Part shown: in pieces, positions 1 to 13,000 of the stretch
Position numbering within the stretch: position 1 is the first letter of the stretch
Layout of the letters: the number at the start of each line of letters is the position of its first letter
Origin: Microglena sp. YARC
Taxonomy: Eukaryota > Chlorophyta > Chlorophyceae > Chlamydomonadales > Chlamydomonadaceae
DNA length: 64,000 nucleotides
Reading direction: 5' to 3'
Assembly: GCA_022414725.1 (NCBI GenBank)
Contig: CM039462.1
Location: 130,473,262 to 130,537,261 of the forward strand
Translations under genes and position numbers: made by a program
Notes under the pieces: generated by a model
Told to the model about the DNA's origin: nothing
Database searches by the model: none
What the model saw: the letters and a program-made list of their open reading frames with translations, nothing else

Positions 1-681
1 CGCAGATTCTCCCCGAGATCTGTCAACACGCCCCGAGTTGCGAGTAATTGGGAGCCAATTTCAAGTTGGATGGGCGAAGACATGAAAGAAAGGCGGGAAT
101 TAACCAGTTCGAATGATGATAGCGAGAGCCACAGATTCGACCGAAATTTCAATCTGACCACCCGATCCATTCGACCGGACGGAGCAGATGCAGAAGCGGC
201 AGCGGCAGGAGGAGCAAGAGAACAGATGGAAGTGAAGAGCGCAGCGAAATAATACACTGGCGGTGGTAAGCGGTGGATGCGGTGATTTGAGGAAACTTCG
301 AGCAAGCTGCAAGCACTTGCAGCGAGGGGGGCAAGCAGGGTACTTCAAATGGCCAAATTGGCCAGCGCTTTAGCGCACTTGAAAACAAAAAAACTGCGCT
401 TTGTAGTGCAAAAAGCGCAAAAAATGCTCCCTGCGCCCGCACAGGGTTGCAAAAAACTGCGCTTAGAGCGCAGAGGGGGTCAAAAAGTCAGCGCTCAAAA
501 ACGCAAAAGCGCGCGCTTTGAATTACCCTGGGGGCAAAGGACCAGAACGCGCTCGAGGGGCAGCCGTGATGACAAGGCACTTCTTGAGGTTTTAGGGCCC
601 AGCTCAGCACTCGAACTTGAACTGTAGGGTTGAGTGATCTACTATACACAGTTGAACTATTGGTCCACTGGAAACACGCCC
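1..681. mobile_element. Tourist/PIF-Harbinger-like MITE, copy A (left end cut by window edge)
   Basis: This segment is a second copy of the element at 685-1479: base 1 aligns with base 1002 and the copies run in parallel to the terminal CACGCCC at 675-681. It is followed by TAA (682-684), the 3-bp target typical of PIF/Harbinger elements. Relative to copy B it carries an extra 195-bp hAT-type insertion (336-530). A 60-codon frame (70-252) is conserved in both copies but differs at several residues and resembles no family I recognise, so I do not call it a gene. Classification rests on terminal sequence and target site only; no transposase is present. Confidence 0.75.
336..530. mobile_element. 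hAT-type MITE with 8-bp target duplication, nested in copy A
   Basis: The 195-bp insertion starts CAGGGTACTTC and ends with a near-inverse (ATTACCCTG), flanked by GGGGCAAG (328-335) and GGGGCAAA (531-538), an 8-bp duplication with one mismatch. The equivalent site in copy B (about 1326-1345) has one uninterrupted version, which is the empty site. An 8-bp target and CAGGG ends are hAT hallmarks. The interior is rich in GCGC/AAAAGCGC words and has no transposase. Relatives in the window are at 32500-32689 and 53686-53874, with a truncated copy at 31572-31632. Confidence 0.85.
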
Positions 682-720
682 TAAGGGCGTGTTTCCAGTG
701 GACCAAATAGTTCAACTGTG
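647..720. repeat. Near-perfect 74-bp palindrome at the junction of two Tourist-like elements
   Basis: The right terminal repeat of copy A (ending CACGCCC) faces the left terminal repeat of copy B (starting GGGCGTG) across a single TAA, giving two arms of about 36 bp with one extra base. It is a strong hairpin-forming sequence produced by adjacent insertion of two elements. Confidence 0.85.
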
Positions 721-1479
721 GGCGCCAGCGTGGCACGAGTGTTTCCAGTGGGCACAGTTCAACTTCAACAGTTCAACTTTTCGCCGATGTGGCACGCCAG
801 GTGGGCAGCCACGTCAGGGCTTGTCCGTCGCCCTCCCCCCTCAACAGTTCAACTGTTGAGCAATCCCGAACACCCCCCTCCCCCCCCCACCCCCTGTTCG
901 GGATTGCTCAACAGTTCAACTATTTTGGGGGGAGGGCGGTGGACAATTTCGAGGGAGGGCGTTGGACAAAATCACAAAAGTGATACAGCAGCGAGCATCT
1001 TCGCAGATTCTCCCCGAGATCTGTCAACACGCCCCGAGTTGCGAGTAATTGGGAGCCAATTTCAAGTTGGATGGGCGAAGACATGAAAGAAAGGCAGGAA
1101 TTAACCAGTTCGAATGATGTTAGCGAGAGCCAAAGATTCAACCGAAATCTCAATCTGACCACCCGATCTATTCGACCGGACGGAGTAGATGCAGAAGCGG
1201 CAGCGGCAGGAGGAGCAAGAGAACAGATGGAAGTGAAGAGCGCAGCGAAATAATACACTGGCGGTGGTAAGCGGTGGATGCGGTGATTTGAGGAAACTTC
1301 GAGCAAGCTGCAAGCACTTGCAGCGAGGGGGGCAGGGGACCAGAACGCGCTCGAGGGGCAGCCGTGATGACAAGGCACTTCTTGAGGTTTTAGGGCCCAG
1401 CTCAGCACTCGAACTTGAACTGTAGGGTTGAGTGGTCTACTATACACAGTTGAACTGTTGGTCCACTGGAAACACGCCC
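685..1479. mobile_element. Tourist/PIF-Harbinger-like MITE, copy B (complete)
   Basis: A 795-bp element with terminal inverted repeats of about 35 bp (start GGGCGTGTTTCCAGTGGACC, end its inverse) and TAA on both sides (682-684 and 1480-1482). The GGGCGTGTTT terminus and TAA target are characteristic of PIF/Harbinger/Tourist elements. It contains an internal inverted repeat (arms 823-872 and 895-944) around a C-rich spacer, suggesting a nested fold-back unit. It encodes no transposase, so it would be moved in trans. Confidence 0.82.
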
Positions 1480-1482
1480 TAA

Positions 1483-2890
1483 ATCACGCCGAATTGGCGT
1501 ACTGCTTTTCTTTTTAGATTAGCTTAGCTAGTCTATAAGCTTTGGGTTCCTCGTCTTTCTTTTCTTTTACTTTACTCTTTGTCACTCTTTTTTTTCCTTT
1601 TCCTTCTCGAATCTAGGGTATAGCATCCTTCCTGTCAAGAAACTGCCACGTGTTTAAATGGCCACGAGTTCACAACCAGGTGTTACTAGATGACGCTGGC
1701 ATCGTCCGTAACCATTGGACCGGCAGGAAGGAATGGCGCATGTGTAGATGTAGGCGCAGGCGCAAACGCAGGAAGTGATTAGCGAGGTCGGAGACTAATC
1801 TAAACGAGGCTGATAAGGAAGCCTATCCATATTTGACACAGTCGTTACAGTAGGATAACACACGAACAACACGAGACTGGACGCATTAGTTTCCAGAGAA
1901 GATGAAGTCTGGATATTTTGTTGCGAATAATTTTGCTCGCTCCGTACTTTTCTAGTGTCTGCGCCTGCAATTCGCATGCGCTATGCAGTACCTACGAATT
2001 AACCGGTAAAAGAAGATCTGAAGGAGCAGGACCTGGCGCATGGTGAAATGATGAGCGAGGAGAGAGATAGGCGCAACCTCTCAGCCTCGAGATGTCCCAC
2101 GACAACCTGCATGCTCCATGAAAACACTTGACGAGGCTGTATAGATTGCCTCGCCATTGATGAAAGAGACGTAACTGCAGGGGTTTACTCGGGAACAAAC
2201 GAGACTGAGTACGCTTATTGTTTCAGAAATGATGAAGTCGTGAGATTTTGTTGCGAGTATCTCTTCACTCGTTTCCTACTTCTGTAGCGCCTGCGCCTGC
2301 AGCTCGCATGGATGGAAGAAGGCCAAGATCGCACCAGCACCAGCTCGTGGGATCGAGGTGGGTAACAGGCTCCATCAGCTCCGCCATTGAAGAAGGGTTA
2401 AGCACCAGAATTTTGCTAGGCACGAAGCAAGGTGTTCGCATGATTGGAATAATTGTCGAATTACTAGGTGTTGCGAGTATCTCCCCAAGCACCTGCACCT
2501 GCTGCTACGATGCGCCATGCGGCAGCTGAAATTTCGATGAAAGACCGAAGCTGGAAATGAGGCTCCAGCACCTCCACCATTAAACGAGGCTAGAGCAACT
2601 CAGACAGAAATGATTATGCCCGAATGATTGTGCAAGTTCATAGGTTGTTGCTACTATTTCCCCCTCGCTCCCCCACTTATCAAGCGCCTGCGCCTCTAGT
2701 AGCATGCGCCATTCGGCACGTAGAAGTTCATAAATTCGCTCGTGCCCAGGTCTTGCCGGTCAACTGGTTTCGGACATTGCCAGCGTTATCTCCTAAACCC
2801 CACTCAACACGTGGCACTTGCACCGTTGGCAGACAGTTGGCTTGTGGCATATCTCCTGTTTCCTGCTTTTCATTAACGGCGAAGCCTCCT

Positions 2891-2921
<31 letters not shown>

Positions 2922-3820
2922 GAAGCTAATCTTCCTCGGCCACTACGTCCTGTCCATCCTGACGGCTGTCTTTTCTTTTCCTTGTGAACAGGCTGTAAAC
3001 CCTTCTCATAGACTTCTGCTCATAGACTTTTAACTTGACAGGGGGGGAAATGCTTGCCAGATAAGCGGAACCATTGCCAAGTAAGCTCTGAAACCCGCAC
3101 GGTCGCCGGTCGGTGGGTCGGTCGGACGGATAGATAGGACAGACCGGGACAGGCCAGCATGACAAGGCAGGACGCGGGAAGGTCCGTAGCACATTTCCGT
3201 TGCACTGAGTCACTCATACACAACACATACATCCATCTGATGGATTGAAGTGGGGGCGCCCGCATCGCGCGCTTCTGTGGTTATGAACGGCGTATATCGG
3301 ATGGATGACTTTGCAAGTTTTTACGGACATCTGATAGATGGGTGTCTGCACTTATATCCCTCGGATAGAGCCTAATTGGCAGACCTGCAATCAGAGGGGG
3401 CAACTCTTCACATCGCGAAGTTGTCTTTATAACTGTGAAGCGCTGTAGTAGTAGCCCAGCCAGGTCCTGTGAGTCGAATTTCGGGACACCCGAGATCTAC
3501 TACCCGCAACTACCCGCAACTACTCAACTTCTAGTCCTCTACCTCTACCACGGTTCAGAATATACCATTCGCCGCCCCGTCAGCAACACTAGTTTTCCTT
3601 ATGATTATCTCCATAAGACGATACCTTGAAGGAGCACAACCTTACTATATACCAATTCGCTCTCTGCAACTCAGCTATAAATCTTCCTTGTTAACATATT
3701 ATCTGCATCCTCAGCAGTGATATTCACCAGCTAGAGCTCTATCAACAGGCTATTATCGGCTGTTGGAGCTTCTGTACCAGGCGACACGTAAATACCAACA
3801 CATCTTGTCTCATCTTCATA
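1483..3820. other. Intergenic stretch without a recognisable gene
   Basis: Between about 1740 and 2740 there are four or five strongly diverged copies of a module of roughly 170-330 bp marked by a GTTGCGA-like word followed by a CGCCTGCGCCTGC-like word and an ATGCGCCAT-like word (near 1920, 2252, 2471 and 2645). A run of about 28 C lies at 2893-2920. A dispersed repeat lies at 3100-3220 on the minus strand. No reading frame here looks coding. The last few hundred bases presumably hold the kinase promoter, but I can point to no element. Confidence 0.5.
3100..3220 (-). repeat. Dispersed repeat R1, minus-strand copy
   Basis: Read on the minus strand, this matches 37465-37530 closely (shared words CAATGTGCT and CCTTCCC...CGTCCTGCCTTGTCATG). 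It continues into CCGTCCGACCG-type sequence also present near 37650. It is probably a fragment of a transposable element; no protein domain is visible. Confidence 0.6.
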
Positions 3821-4061
3821 ATGACCGTTCTCATAGAGAGTACGGCGCAACACGCCCCGTCTGTTTTGCAAGTCATCAATCCCGCTGAGTGTAACGTACA
3901 AGCCTTCGAATTTGGAGTTGCTACGGCTGCCAAGCGGTGGCAGCGGGCGTACAAAAAGGTCAAGGTGTTGCTAGTTGTGGCGCGCGCGTTTGGAACTCTT
4001 CGCGACCAGCACTGTCTGAACGAAATTAAGCCCTCACAGCTGAAGACCCTTTCGAAACTAG
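3821..4061 (+). CDS. Kinase exon 1: N-terminal region and first residue of glycine loop
   Basis: Encodes 80 residues plus one base. It ends with LKTLSKL and the first base of the loop Gly codon, followed by donor GTGAGC. The helical basic segment (KRWQRAYKKVK) before a DLKxL-like motif is the usual lead-in to TKL kinase domains. Exon 2 begins GCGAGGGCGCC, which restores GEGAF across the junction. Confidence 0.85.
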
Positions 4062-7000
4062 GTGAGCTGAACAGCTAACACTGGCTTCCTCTTCACACCC
4101 TCGTCTGAAGTTTGTACACACCGCTTGTACACCGCTTTCATTGTATTGTCCCTTGTAGTTAACTTGTTTCGTAAGAGCCTGGTGGTGTGATGGTGTTTGG
4201 TTGTGATCCTGCTTAAGAGGGCATGTGTGCACTGTTAAGTTGTTGACGTTCATACATTACATGGTCTTAATAAGCAGGCCAGGGTTGACACAATTCAAGC
4301 CCATCTGGGGGGGTCTTCCAACCATCCTCACAAAATAAATTGAGTGCAGAAAATATAAAAACTCAACAGAGTGTTCTTAGCCGAGATACACTGTGTTGTG
4401 GTTTGGTTGTGGAGTGTGTTCTGGTTAGTTGGTGGAGTTGTGGGTTGTGTGTTCTGGTTAGGTTGTGCAGAGCAGGCGAGCAACCCGTTTCTGCCTCAAC
4501 ATTCTATCTAGTAGTGTTTCTGCCACGACCAGATATAATCCAGTATTGGGGGAGAATGGTTAGTGTGTATTGGCGTAGGTTTCCCGTTGCGTAGTCTGGT
4601 TAATGCACCAGAGGGTTAGTGCACAAGAGGTATCAAAGCACTACTTCTCTGTTGGATATTTTTAGTGATATGCAGGTCTGCTTCTCGATTACCATACCTC
4701 ATTCTGTGAAAAACACTGCGAATAATTGGTATGGCGGTTTGGCTCTCTGAGTCCCGCATGGCAACCGATTTGGTCTTCCCAAGAGGTTTGATTGCTAATT
4801 GAGTAATTGCAGCTGGGCTGCTTGAGAATTTCGCCGACCTCACCCGCCACAAGGCTTGCACAGCCTGTTAGCCACACCCCATCCTTTCACCCGCTAACCC
4901 TTTCACCCCTGAACAGGCGAGGGCGCCTTTGCAACTGTGGAGAAATGCATGTACACCCCCCAAACAGGGGAAGCCAAGGAAGTAGCCGTGAAGAAGCTGA
5001 GGCCTAGTGTGATACAGAACCCAGCTTGTCTACAAAGGTTCTATGATGAGGTACGCTCTGCACTGTCACTTGCCTGCTATGATGAGGTACGCTCTGCACT
5101 GTCACTTGCCTGCTATGATGAGGTACGCTCTGCACTGACACTTGCCTGCTATGATGAGGTACGCTCTGTACTGTCACTTAACTGCTATGACGAGGTACGC
5201 TCTGCACTGTCACTTGCCTGCTATGATGAGGTACGCTCTGCACTGTCACTTGCCTGATATGATGAGGTACGGTCTGCACTGTCACTTGCCTGCTATGATG
5301 AGGTACGCTCTGCACTGTCACTTGCCTGCTATGATGAGGTACGCTCTGCACTGTCACTTGCCTGCTATGATGAGGTACGCTCTGCACTGTCACTTGCCTG
5401 CTATGATGAGGTACGCTCTGCACTGTCACTTGCCTGCTATGATGAGGTACGCTCTGCACTGTCACTTGCCTGCTATGATGAGGTACGCTCTGCACTGTCA
5501 CTTGCCTGCTATGATGAGGTACGCTCTGCACTGTCACTTGCCTGCTATGATGAGGTACGCTCTGCACTGTCACTTGCCTGCTATGATGAGGTACGCTCTG
5601 CACTGTCACTTGCCTGCTATGATGAGGTACGCTCTGCACTGTCACTTGCCTGCTATGATGAGGTACGCTCTGCACTGTCACTTGCCTGCTATGATGAGGT
5701 ACGCTCTGCACTGTCACTTGCCTGCTATGATGAGGTACGCTCTGCACTGTCACTTGCCTGCTATGACGAGGTACGCTCTGCACTGTCACTTGCCTGCTAT
5801 GATGAGGTACGCTCTGCACTGTCACTTGCCTGCTATGACGAGGTACGCTCTGCACTGTCACTTGCCTGCTATGATGAGGTACGCTCTGCACTGTCACTTG
5901 CCTGCTATGATGAGGTACGCTCTGCACTGTCACTTGCCTGCTATGATGAGGTACGCTCTGCACTGTCACTTGCCTGCTATGATGAGGTACGCTCTGCACT
6001 GTCACTTGCCTGCTATGACTGACGGTACGCTCTGCACTGTCACTTGCCTGCTATGATGAGGTACGCTCTGCACTGTCACTTGCCTGCTATGACGAGGTAC
6101 GCTCTGCACTGTCACTTGCCTGCTATGATTACGCTCTGCACTGTCACTTGCCTGCTATGATGAGGTACGCTCTGCACTGTCACTTGCCTGCTATGATGAG
6201 GTACGCTCTGCACTGTCACTTGCCTGCTATGATGAGGTACGCTCTGCACTGTCACTTGCCTGCTATTGATGAGGTACGCTCTGCACTTGTCACTTGCCTG
6301 CTATGATGAGGTACGCTCTGCACTGTCACTTGCCTGCGCTATGACTGAGGTACGCTCTGCACTGTCACTTGCCTGCCTATGATGAGGTACGCTCTGCACT
6401 GTCACTTGCCTGCTATGATGATGGTACGCTCTGCACTGTCACTTGCCTGCTATGATGAGGTACGCTCTGCACTGTCACTTGCCTGCTATGATGAGGTACG
6501 ACTGGTACGCTCTGCACTGTCACTTGCCTGCTATGATGAGGTACGCTCTGCACTGTCACTTGCCTGCTATGATGAGGTACGCTCTGCACTGTCACTTGCC
6601 TGCTATGATGAGGTACGCTCTGCACTGTCACTTGCCTGCTATGATGAGGTACGCTCTGCACTGTCACTTGCCTGCTATGATGAGGTACGCTCTGCACTAC
6701 TGTCACTTGCCTGCTATGATGAGGTACGCTCTGCACTGTCACTTGCCTGCTATGATGAGGTACGCTCTGCACTGTCACTTGCCTGCTATGATGAGGTACG
6801 CTCTGCACTGTCACTTGCCTGCTATGATGAGGTACGCTCTGCACTGTCACTTGCCTGCTATGATGAGGTACGCTCTGCACTGTCACTTGCCTGCTATGAT
6901 GAGGTACGCTCTGCACTGTCACTTGCCTGCTATGATGAGGTACGCTCTGCACTGTCACTTGCCTGCTATGATGAGGTACGCTCTGCACTGTCACTTGCCT

Positions 7001-10000
7001 GCTATGATGAGGTACGCTCTGCACTGTCACTTGCCTGCTATGATGAGGTACGCTCTGCACTGTCACTTGCCTGCTATGATGAGGTACGCTCTGCACTGTC
7101 ACTTGCCTGCTATGATGAGGTACGCTCTGCACTGTCACTTGCCTGCTATGATGAGGTACGCTCTGCACTGTCACTTGCCTGCTATGATGAGGTACGCTCT
7201 GCACTGTCACTTGCCTGCTATGATGAGGTACGCTCTGCACTGTCACTTGCCTGCTATGATGAGGTACGCTCTGCACTGTCACTTGCCTGCTATGATGAGG
7301 TACGCTCTGCACTGTCACTTGCCTGCTATGATGAGGTACGCTCTGCACTGTCACTTGCCTGCTATGATGAGGTACGCTCTGCACTGTCACTTGCCTGCTA
7401 TGATGAGGTACGCTCTGCACTGTCACTTGCCTGCTATGATGAGGTACGCTCTGCACTGTCACTTGCCTGCTATGATGAGGTACGCTCTGCACTGTCACTT
7501 GCCTGCTATGATGAGGTACGCTCTGCACTGTCACTTGCCTGCTATGATGAGGTACGCTCTGCACTGTCACTTGCCTGCCTATGATGAGGTACGCTCTGCA
7601 CTGTCACTTGCCTGCTATGATGAGTACGCTCTGCACTGTCACTTGCCATGAGCGCTCGCACTGTCACTTGCCTGCTATGATGAGGTACGCTCTGCACTGT
7701 CACTTGCCTGCTATGATGAGGTACGCTCTGCACTGTCACTTGCCTGCTATGATGAGGTACGCTCTGCACTGTCACTTGCCTGCTATGATGAGGTACGCTC
7801 TGCACTGTCACTTGCCTGCTATGATGAGGTACGCTCTGCACTGTCACTTGCCTGCTATGATGAGGTACGCTCTGCACTGTCACTTGCCTGCTATGATGAG
7901 GTACGCTCTGCACTGTCACTTGCCTGCTATGATGAGGTACGCTCTGCACTGTCACTTGCCTGCTATGATGAGGTACGCTCTGCACTGTCACTCTGCCTGC
8001 TATGATGAGGTACGCTCTGCACTGTCACTTGCCTGCTATGATGAGGTACGCTCTGCACTGTCACTTGCCTGCTATGATGAGGTACGCTCTGCACTGTCAC
8101 TTGCCTGCTATGATGAGGTACGCTCTGCACTGTCACTTGCCTGCTATGACTGAGGTACGCTCTGCACTGTCACTTGCCTGCTATGATGAGGTACGCTCTG
8201 CACTGTCACTTGCCTGCTATGATGAGGTACGCTCTGCACTGTCACTTGCCTGCTATGATGAGGTACGCTCTGCACTGTCACTTGCCTGCTATGATGAGGT
8301 ACGCTCTGCACTGTCACTTGCCTGCTATGATGAGGTACGCTCTGCACTGTCACTTGCCTGCTATGATGAGGTACGCTCTGCACTGTCACTTGCCTGCTAT
8401 GATGAGGTACGCTCTGCACTGTCACTTGCCTGCTATGATGAGGTACGCTCTGCACTGTCACTTGCCTGCTATGATGAGGTACGCTCTGCACTGTCACTTG
8501 CCTGCTATGATGAGGTACGCTCTGCACTGTCACTTGCCTGCTATGATGAGGTACGCTCTGCACTGTCACTTGCCTGCTATGATGAGGTACGCTCTGCACT
8601 GTCACTTGCCTGCTATGATGAGGTACGCTCTGCACTGTCACTTGCCTGCTATGATGAGGTACGCTCTGCACTGTCACTTGCCTGCTATGATGAGGTACGC
8701 TCTGCACTGTCACTTGCCTGCTATGATGAGGTACGCTCTGCACTGTCACTTGCCTGCTATGATGAGGTACGCTCTGCACTGTCACTTGCCTGCTATGATG
8801 AGGTACGCTCTGCACTGTCACTTGCCTGCTATGATGAGGTACGCTCTGCACTGTCACTTGCCTGCTATGATGAGGTACGCTCTGCACTGTCACTTGCCTG
8901 CTATGATGAGGTACGCTCTGCACTGTCACTTGCCTGCTATGATGAGGTACGCTCTGCACTGTCACTTGCCTGCTATGATGAGGTACGCTCTGCACTGTCA
9001 CTTGCCTGCTATGATGAGGTACGCTCTGCACTGTCACTTGCCTGCTATGATGAGGTACGCTCTGCACTGTCACTTGCCTGCTATGATGAGGTACGCTCTG
9101 CACTGTCACTTGCCTGCTATGATGAGGTACGCTCTGCACTGTCACTTGCCTGCTATGATGAGGTACGCTCTGCACTGTCACTTGCCTGCTATGATGAGGT
9201 ACGCTCTGCACTGTCACTTGCCTGCTATGATGAGGTACGCTCTGCACTGTCACTTGCCTGCTATGATGAGGTACGCTCTGCACTGTCACTTGCCTGCTAT
9301 GATGAGGTACGCTCTGCACTGTCACTTGCCTGCTATGATGAGGTACGCTCTGCACTGTCACTTGCCTGCTATGATGAGGTACGCTCTGCACTGTCACTTG
9401 CCTGCTATGATGAGGTACGCTCTGCACTGTCACTTGCCTGCTATGATGAGGTACGCTCTGCACTGTCACTTGCCTGCTATGATGAGGTACGCTCTGCACT
9501 GTCACTTGCCTGCTATGATGAGGTACGCTCTGCACTGTCACTTGCCTGCTATGATGAGGTACGCTCTGCACTGTCACTTGCCCTGCTATGATGAGGTACG
9601 CTCTGCACTGTCACTTGCCTGCTATGATGAGGTACGCTCTGCACTGTCACTTGCCTGCTATGATGAGGTACGCTCTGCACTGTCACTTGCCTGCTATGAT
9701 GAGGTACGCTCTGCACTGTCACTTGCCTGCTATGATGAGGTACGCTCTGCACTGTCACTTGCCTGCTATGATGAGGTACGCTCTGCACTGTCACTTGCCT
9801 GCTATGATGAGGTACGCTCTGCACTGTCACTTGCCTGCTATGATGAGGTACGCTCTGCACTGTCACTTGCCTGCTATGATGAGGTACGCTCTGCACTGTC
9901 ACTTGCCTGCTATGATGAGGTACGCTCTGCACTGTCACTTGCCTGCTATGATGAGGTACGCTCTGCACTGTCACTTGCCTGCTATGATGAGGTACGCTCT

Positions 10001-13000
10001 GCACTGTCACTTGCCTGCTATGATGAGGTACGCTCTGCACTGTCACTTGCCTGCTATGATGAGGTACGCTCTGCACTGTCACTTGCCTGCTATGATGAGG
10101 TACGCTCTGCACTGTCACTTGCCTGCTATGATGAGGTACGCTCTGCACTGTCACTTGCCTGCTATGATGAGGTACGCTCTGCACTGTCACTTGCCTGCTA
10201 TGATGAGGTACGCTCTGCACTGTCACTTGCCTGCTATGATGAGGTACGCTCTGCACTGTCACTTGCCTGCTATGATGAGGTACGCTCTGCACTGTCACTT
10301 GCCTGCTATGATGAGGTACGCTCTGCACTGTCACTTGCCTGCTATGATGAGGTACGCTCTGCACTGTCACTTGCCTGCTATGATGAGGTACGCTCTGCAC
10401 TGTCACTTGCCTGCTATGATGAGGTACGCTCTGCACTGTCACTTGCCTGCTATGATGAGGTACGCTCTGCACTGTCACTTGCCTGCTATGATGAGGTACG
10501 CTCTGCACTGTCACTTGCCTGCTATGATGAGGTACGCTCTGCACTGTCACTTGCCTGCTATGATGAGGTACGCTCTGCACTGTCACTTGCCTGCTATGAT
10601 GAGGTACGCTCTGCACTGTCACTTGCCTGCTATGATGAGGTACGCTCTGCACTGTCACTTGCCTGCTATGATGAGGTACGCTCTGCACTGTCACTTGCCT
10701 GCTATGATGAGGTACGCTCTGCACTGTCACTTGCCTGCTATGATGAGGTACGCTCTGCACTGTCACTTGCCTGCTATGATGAGGTACGCTCTGCACTGTC
10801 ACTTGCCTGCTATGATGAGGTACGCTCTGCACTGTCACTTGCCTGCTATGATGAGGTACGCTCTGCACTGTCACTTGCCTGCTATGATGAGGTACGCTCT
10901 GCACTGTCACTTGCCTGCTATGATGAGGTACGCTCTGCACTGTCACTTGCCTGCTATGATGAGGTACGCTCTGCACTGTCACTTGCCTGCTATGATGAGG
11001 TACGCTCTGCACTGTCACTTGCCTGCTATGATGAGGTACGCTCTGCACTGTCACTTGCCTGCTATGATGAGGTACGCTCTGCACTGTCACTTGCCTGCTA
11101 TGATGAGGTACGCTCTGCACTGTCACTTGCCTGCTATGATGAGGTACGCTCTGCACTGTCACTTGCCTGCTATGATGAGGTACGCTCTGCACTGTCACTT
11201 GCCTGCTATGATGAGGTACGCTCTGCACTGTCACTTGCCTGCTATGATGAGGTACGCTCTGCACTGTCACTTGCCTGCTATGATGAGGTACGCTCTGCAC
11301 TGTCACTTGCCTGCTATGATGAGGTACGCTCTGCACTGTCACTTGCCTGCTATGATGAGGTACGCTCTGCACTGTCACTTGCCTGCTATGATGAGGTACG
11401 CTCTGCACTGTCACTTGCCTGCTATGATGAGGTACGCTCTGCACTGTCACTTGCCTGCTATGATGAGGTACGCTCTGCACTGTCACTTGCCTGCTATGAT
11501 GAGGTACGCTCTGCACTGTCACTTGCCTGCTATGATGAGGTACGCTCTGCACTGTCACTTGCCTGCTATGATGAGGTACGCTCTGCACTGTCACTTGCCT
11601 GCTATGATGAGGTACGCTCTGCACTGTCACTTGCCTGCTATGATGAGGTACGCTCTGCACTGTCACTTGCCTGCTATGATGAGGTACGCTCTGCACTGTC
11701 ACTTGCCTGCTATGATGAGGTACGCTCTGCACTGTCACTTGCCTGCTATGATGAGGTACGCTCTGCACTGTCACTTGCCTGCTATGATGAGGTACGCTCT
11801 GCACTGTCACTTGCCTGCTATGATGAGGTACGCTCTGCACTGTCACTTGCCTGCTATGATGAGGTACGCTCTGCACTGTCACTTGCCTGCTATGATGAGG
11901 TACGCTCTGCACTGTCACTTGCCTGCTATGACGAGGTACGCTCTGCACTGTCACTTGCCTGCTATGATGAGGTACGCTCTGCACTGTCACTTGCCTGCTA
12001 TGATGAGGTACGCTCTGCACTGTCACTTGCCTGCTATGATGAGGTACGCTCTGCACTGTCACTTGCCTGCTATGATGAGGTACGCTCTGCACTGTCACTT
12101 GCCTGCTATGATGAGGTACGCTCTGCACTGTCACTTGCCTGCTATGATGAGGTACGCTCTGCACTGTCACTTGCCTGCTATGATGAGGTACGCTCTGCAC
12201 TGTCACTTGCCTGCTATGATGAGGTACGCTCTGCACTGTCACTTGCCTGCTATGATGAGGTACGCTCTGCACTGTCACTTGCCTGCTATGATGAGGTACG
12301 CTCTGCACTGTCACTTGCCTGCTATGATGAGGTACGCTCTGCACTGTCACTTGCCTGCTATGATGAGGTACGCTCTGCACTGTCACTTGCCTGCTATGAT
12401 GAGGTACGCTCTGCACTGTCACTTGCCTGCTATGATGAGGTACGCTCTGCACTGTCACTTGCCTGCTATGATGAGGTACGCTCTGCACTGTCACTTGCCT
12501 GCTATGATGAGGTACGCTCTGCACTGTCACTTGCCTGCTATGATGAGGTACGCTCTGCACTGTCACTTGCCTGCTATGATGAGGTACGCTCTGCACTGTC
12601 ACTTGCCTGCTATGATGAGGTACGCTCTGCACTGTCACTTGCCTGCTATGATGAGGTACGCTCTGCACTGTCACTTGCCTGCTATGATGAGGTACGCTCT
12701 GCACTGTCACACTGCACTTGCCTGCTATGATGAGGTACGCTCTGCACTGTCACTTGCCTGCTATGATGAGGTACGCTCTGCACTGTCACTTGCCTGCTAT
12801 GATGAGGTACGCTCTGCACTGTCACTTGCCTGCTATGATGAGGTACGCTCTGCACTGTCACTTGCCTGCTATGATGAGGTACGCTCTGCACTGTCACTTG
12901 CCTGCTATGATGAGGTACGCTCTGCACTGTCACTTGCCTGCTATGATGAGGTACGCTCTGCACTGTCACTTGCCTGCTATGATGAGGTACGCTCTGCACT

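Noticed and set aside
70..252. 60-codon frame conserved in two copies (also 1071-1253)
   Set aside because: Conservation is explained by the two copies of the same MITE. No known domain and no evidence of expression.
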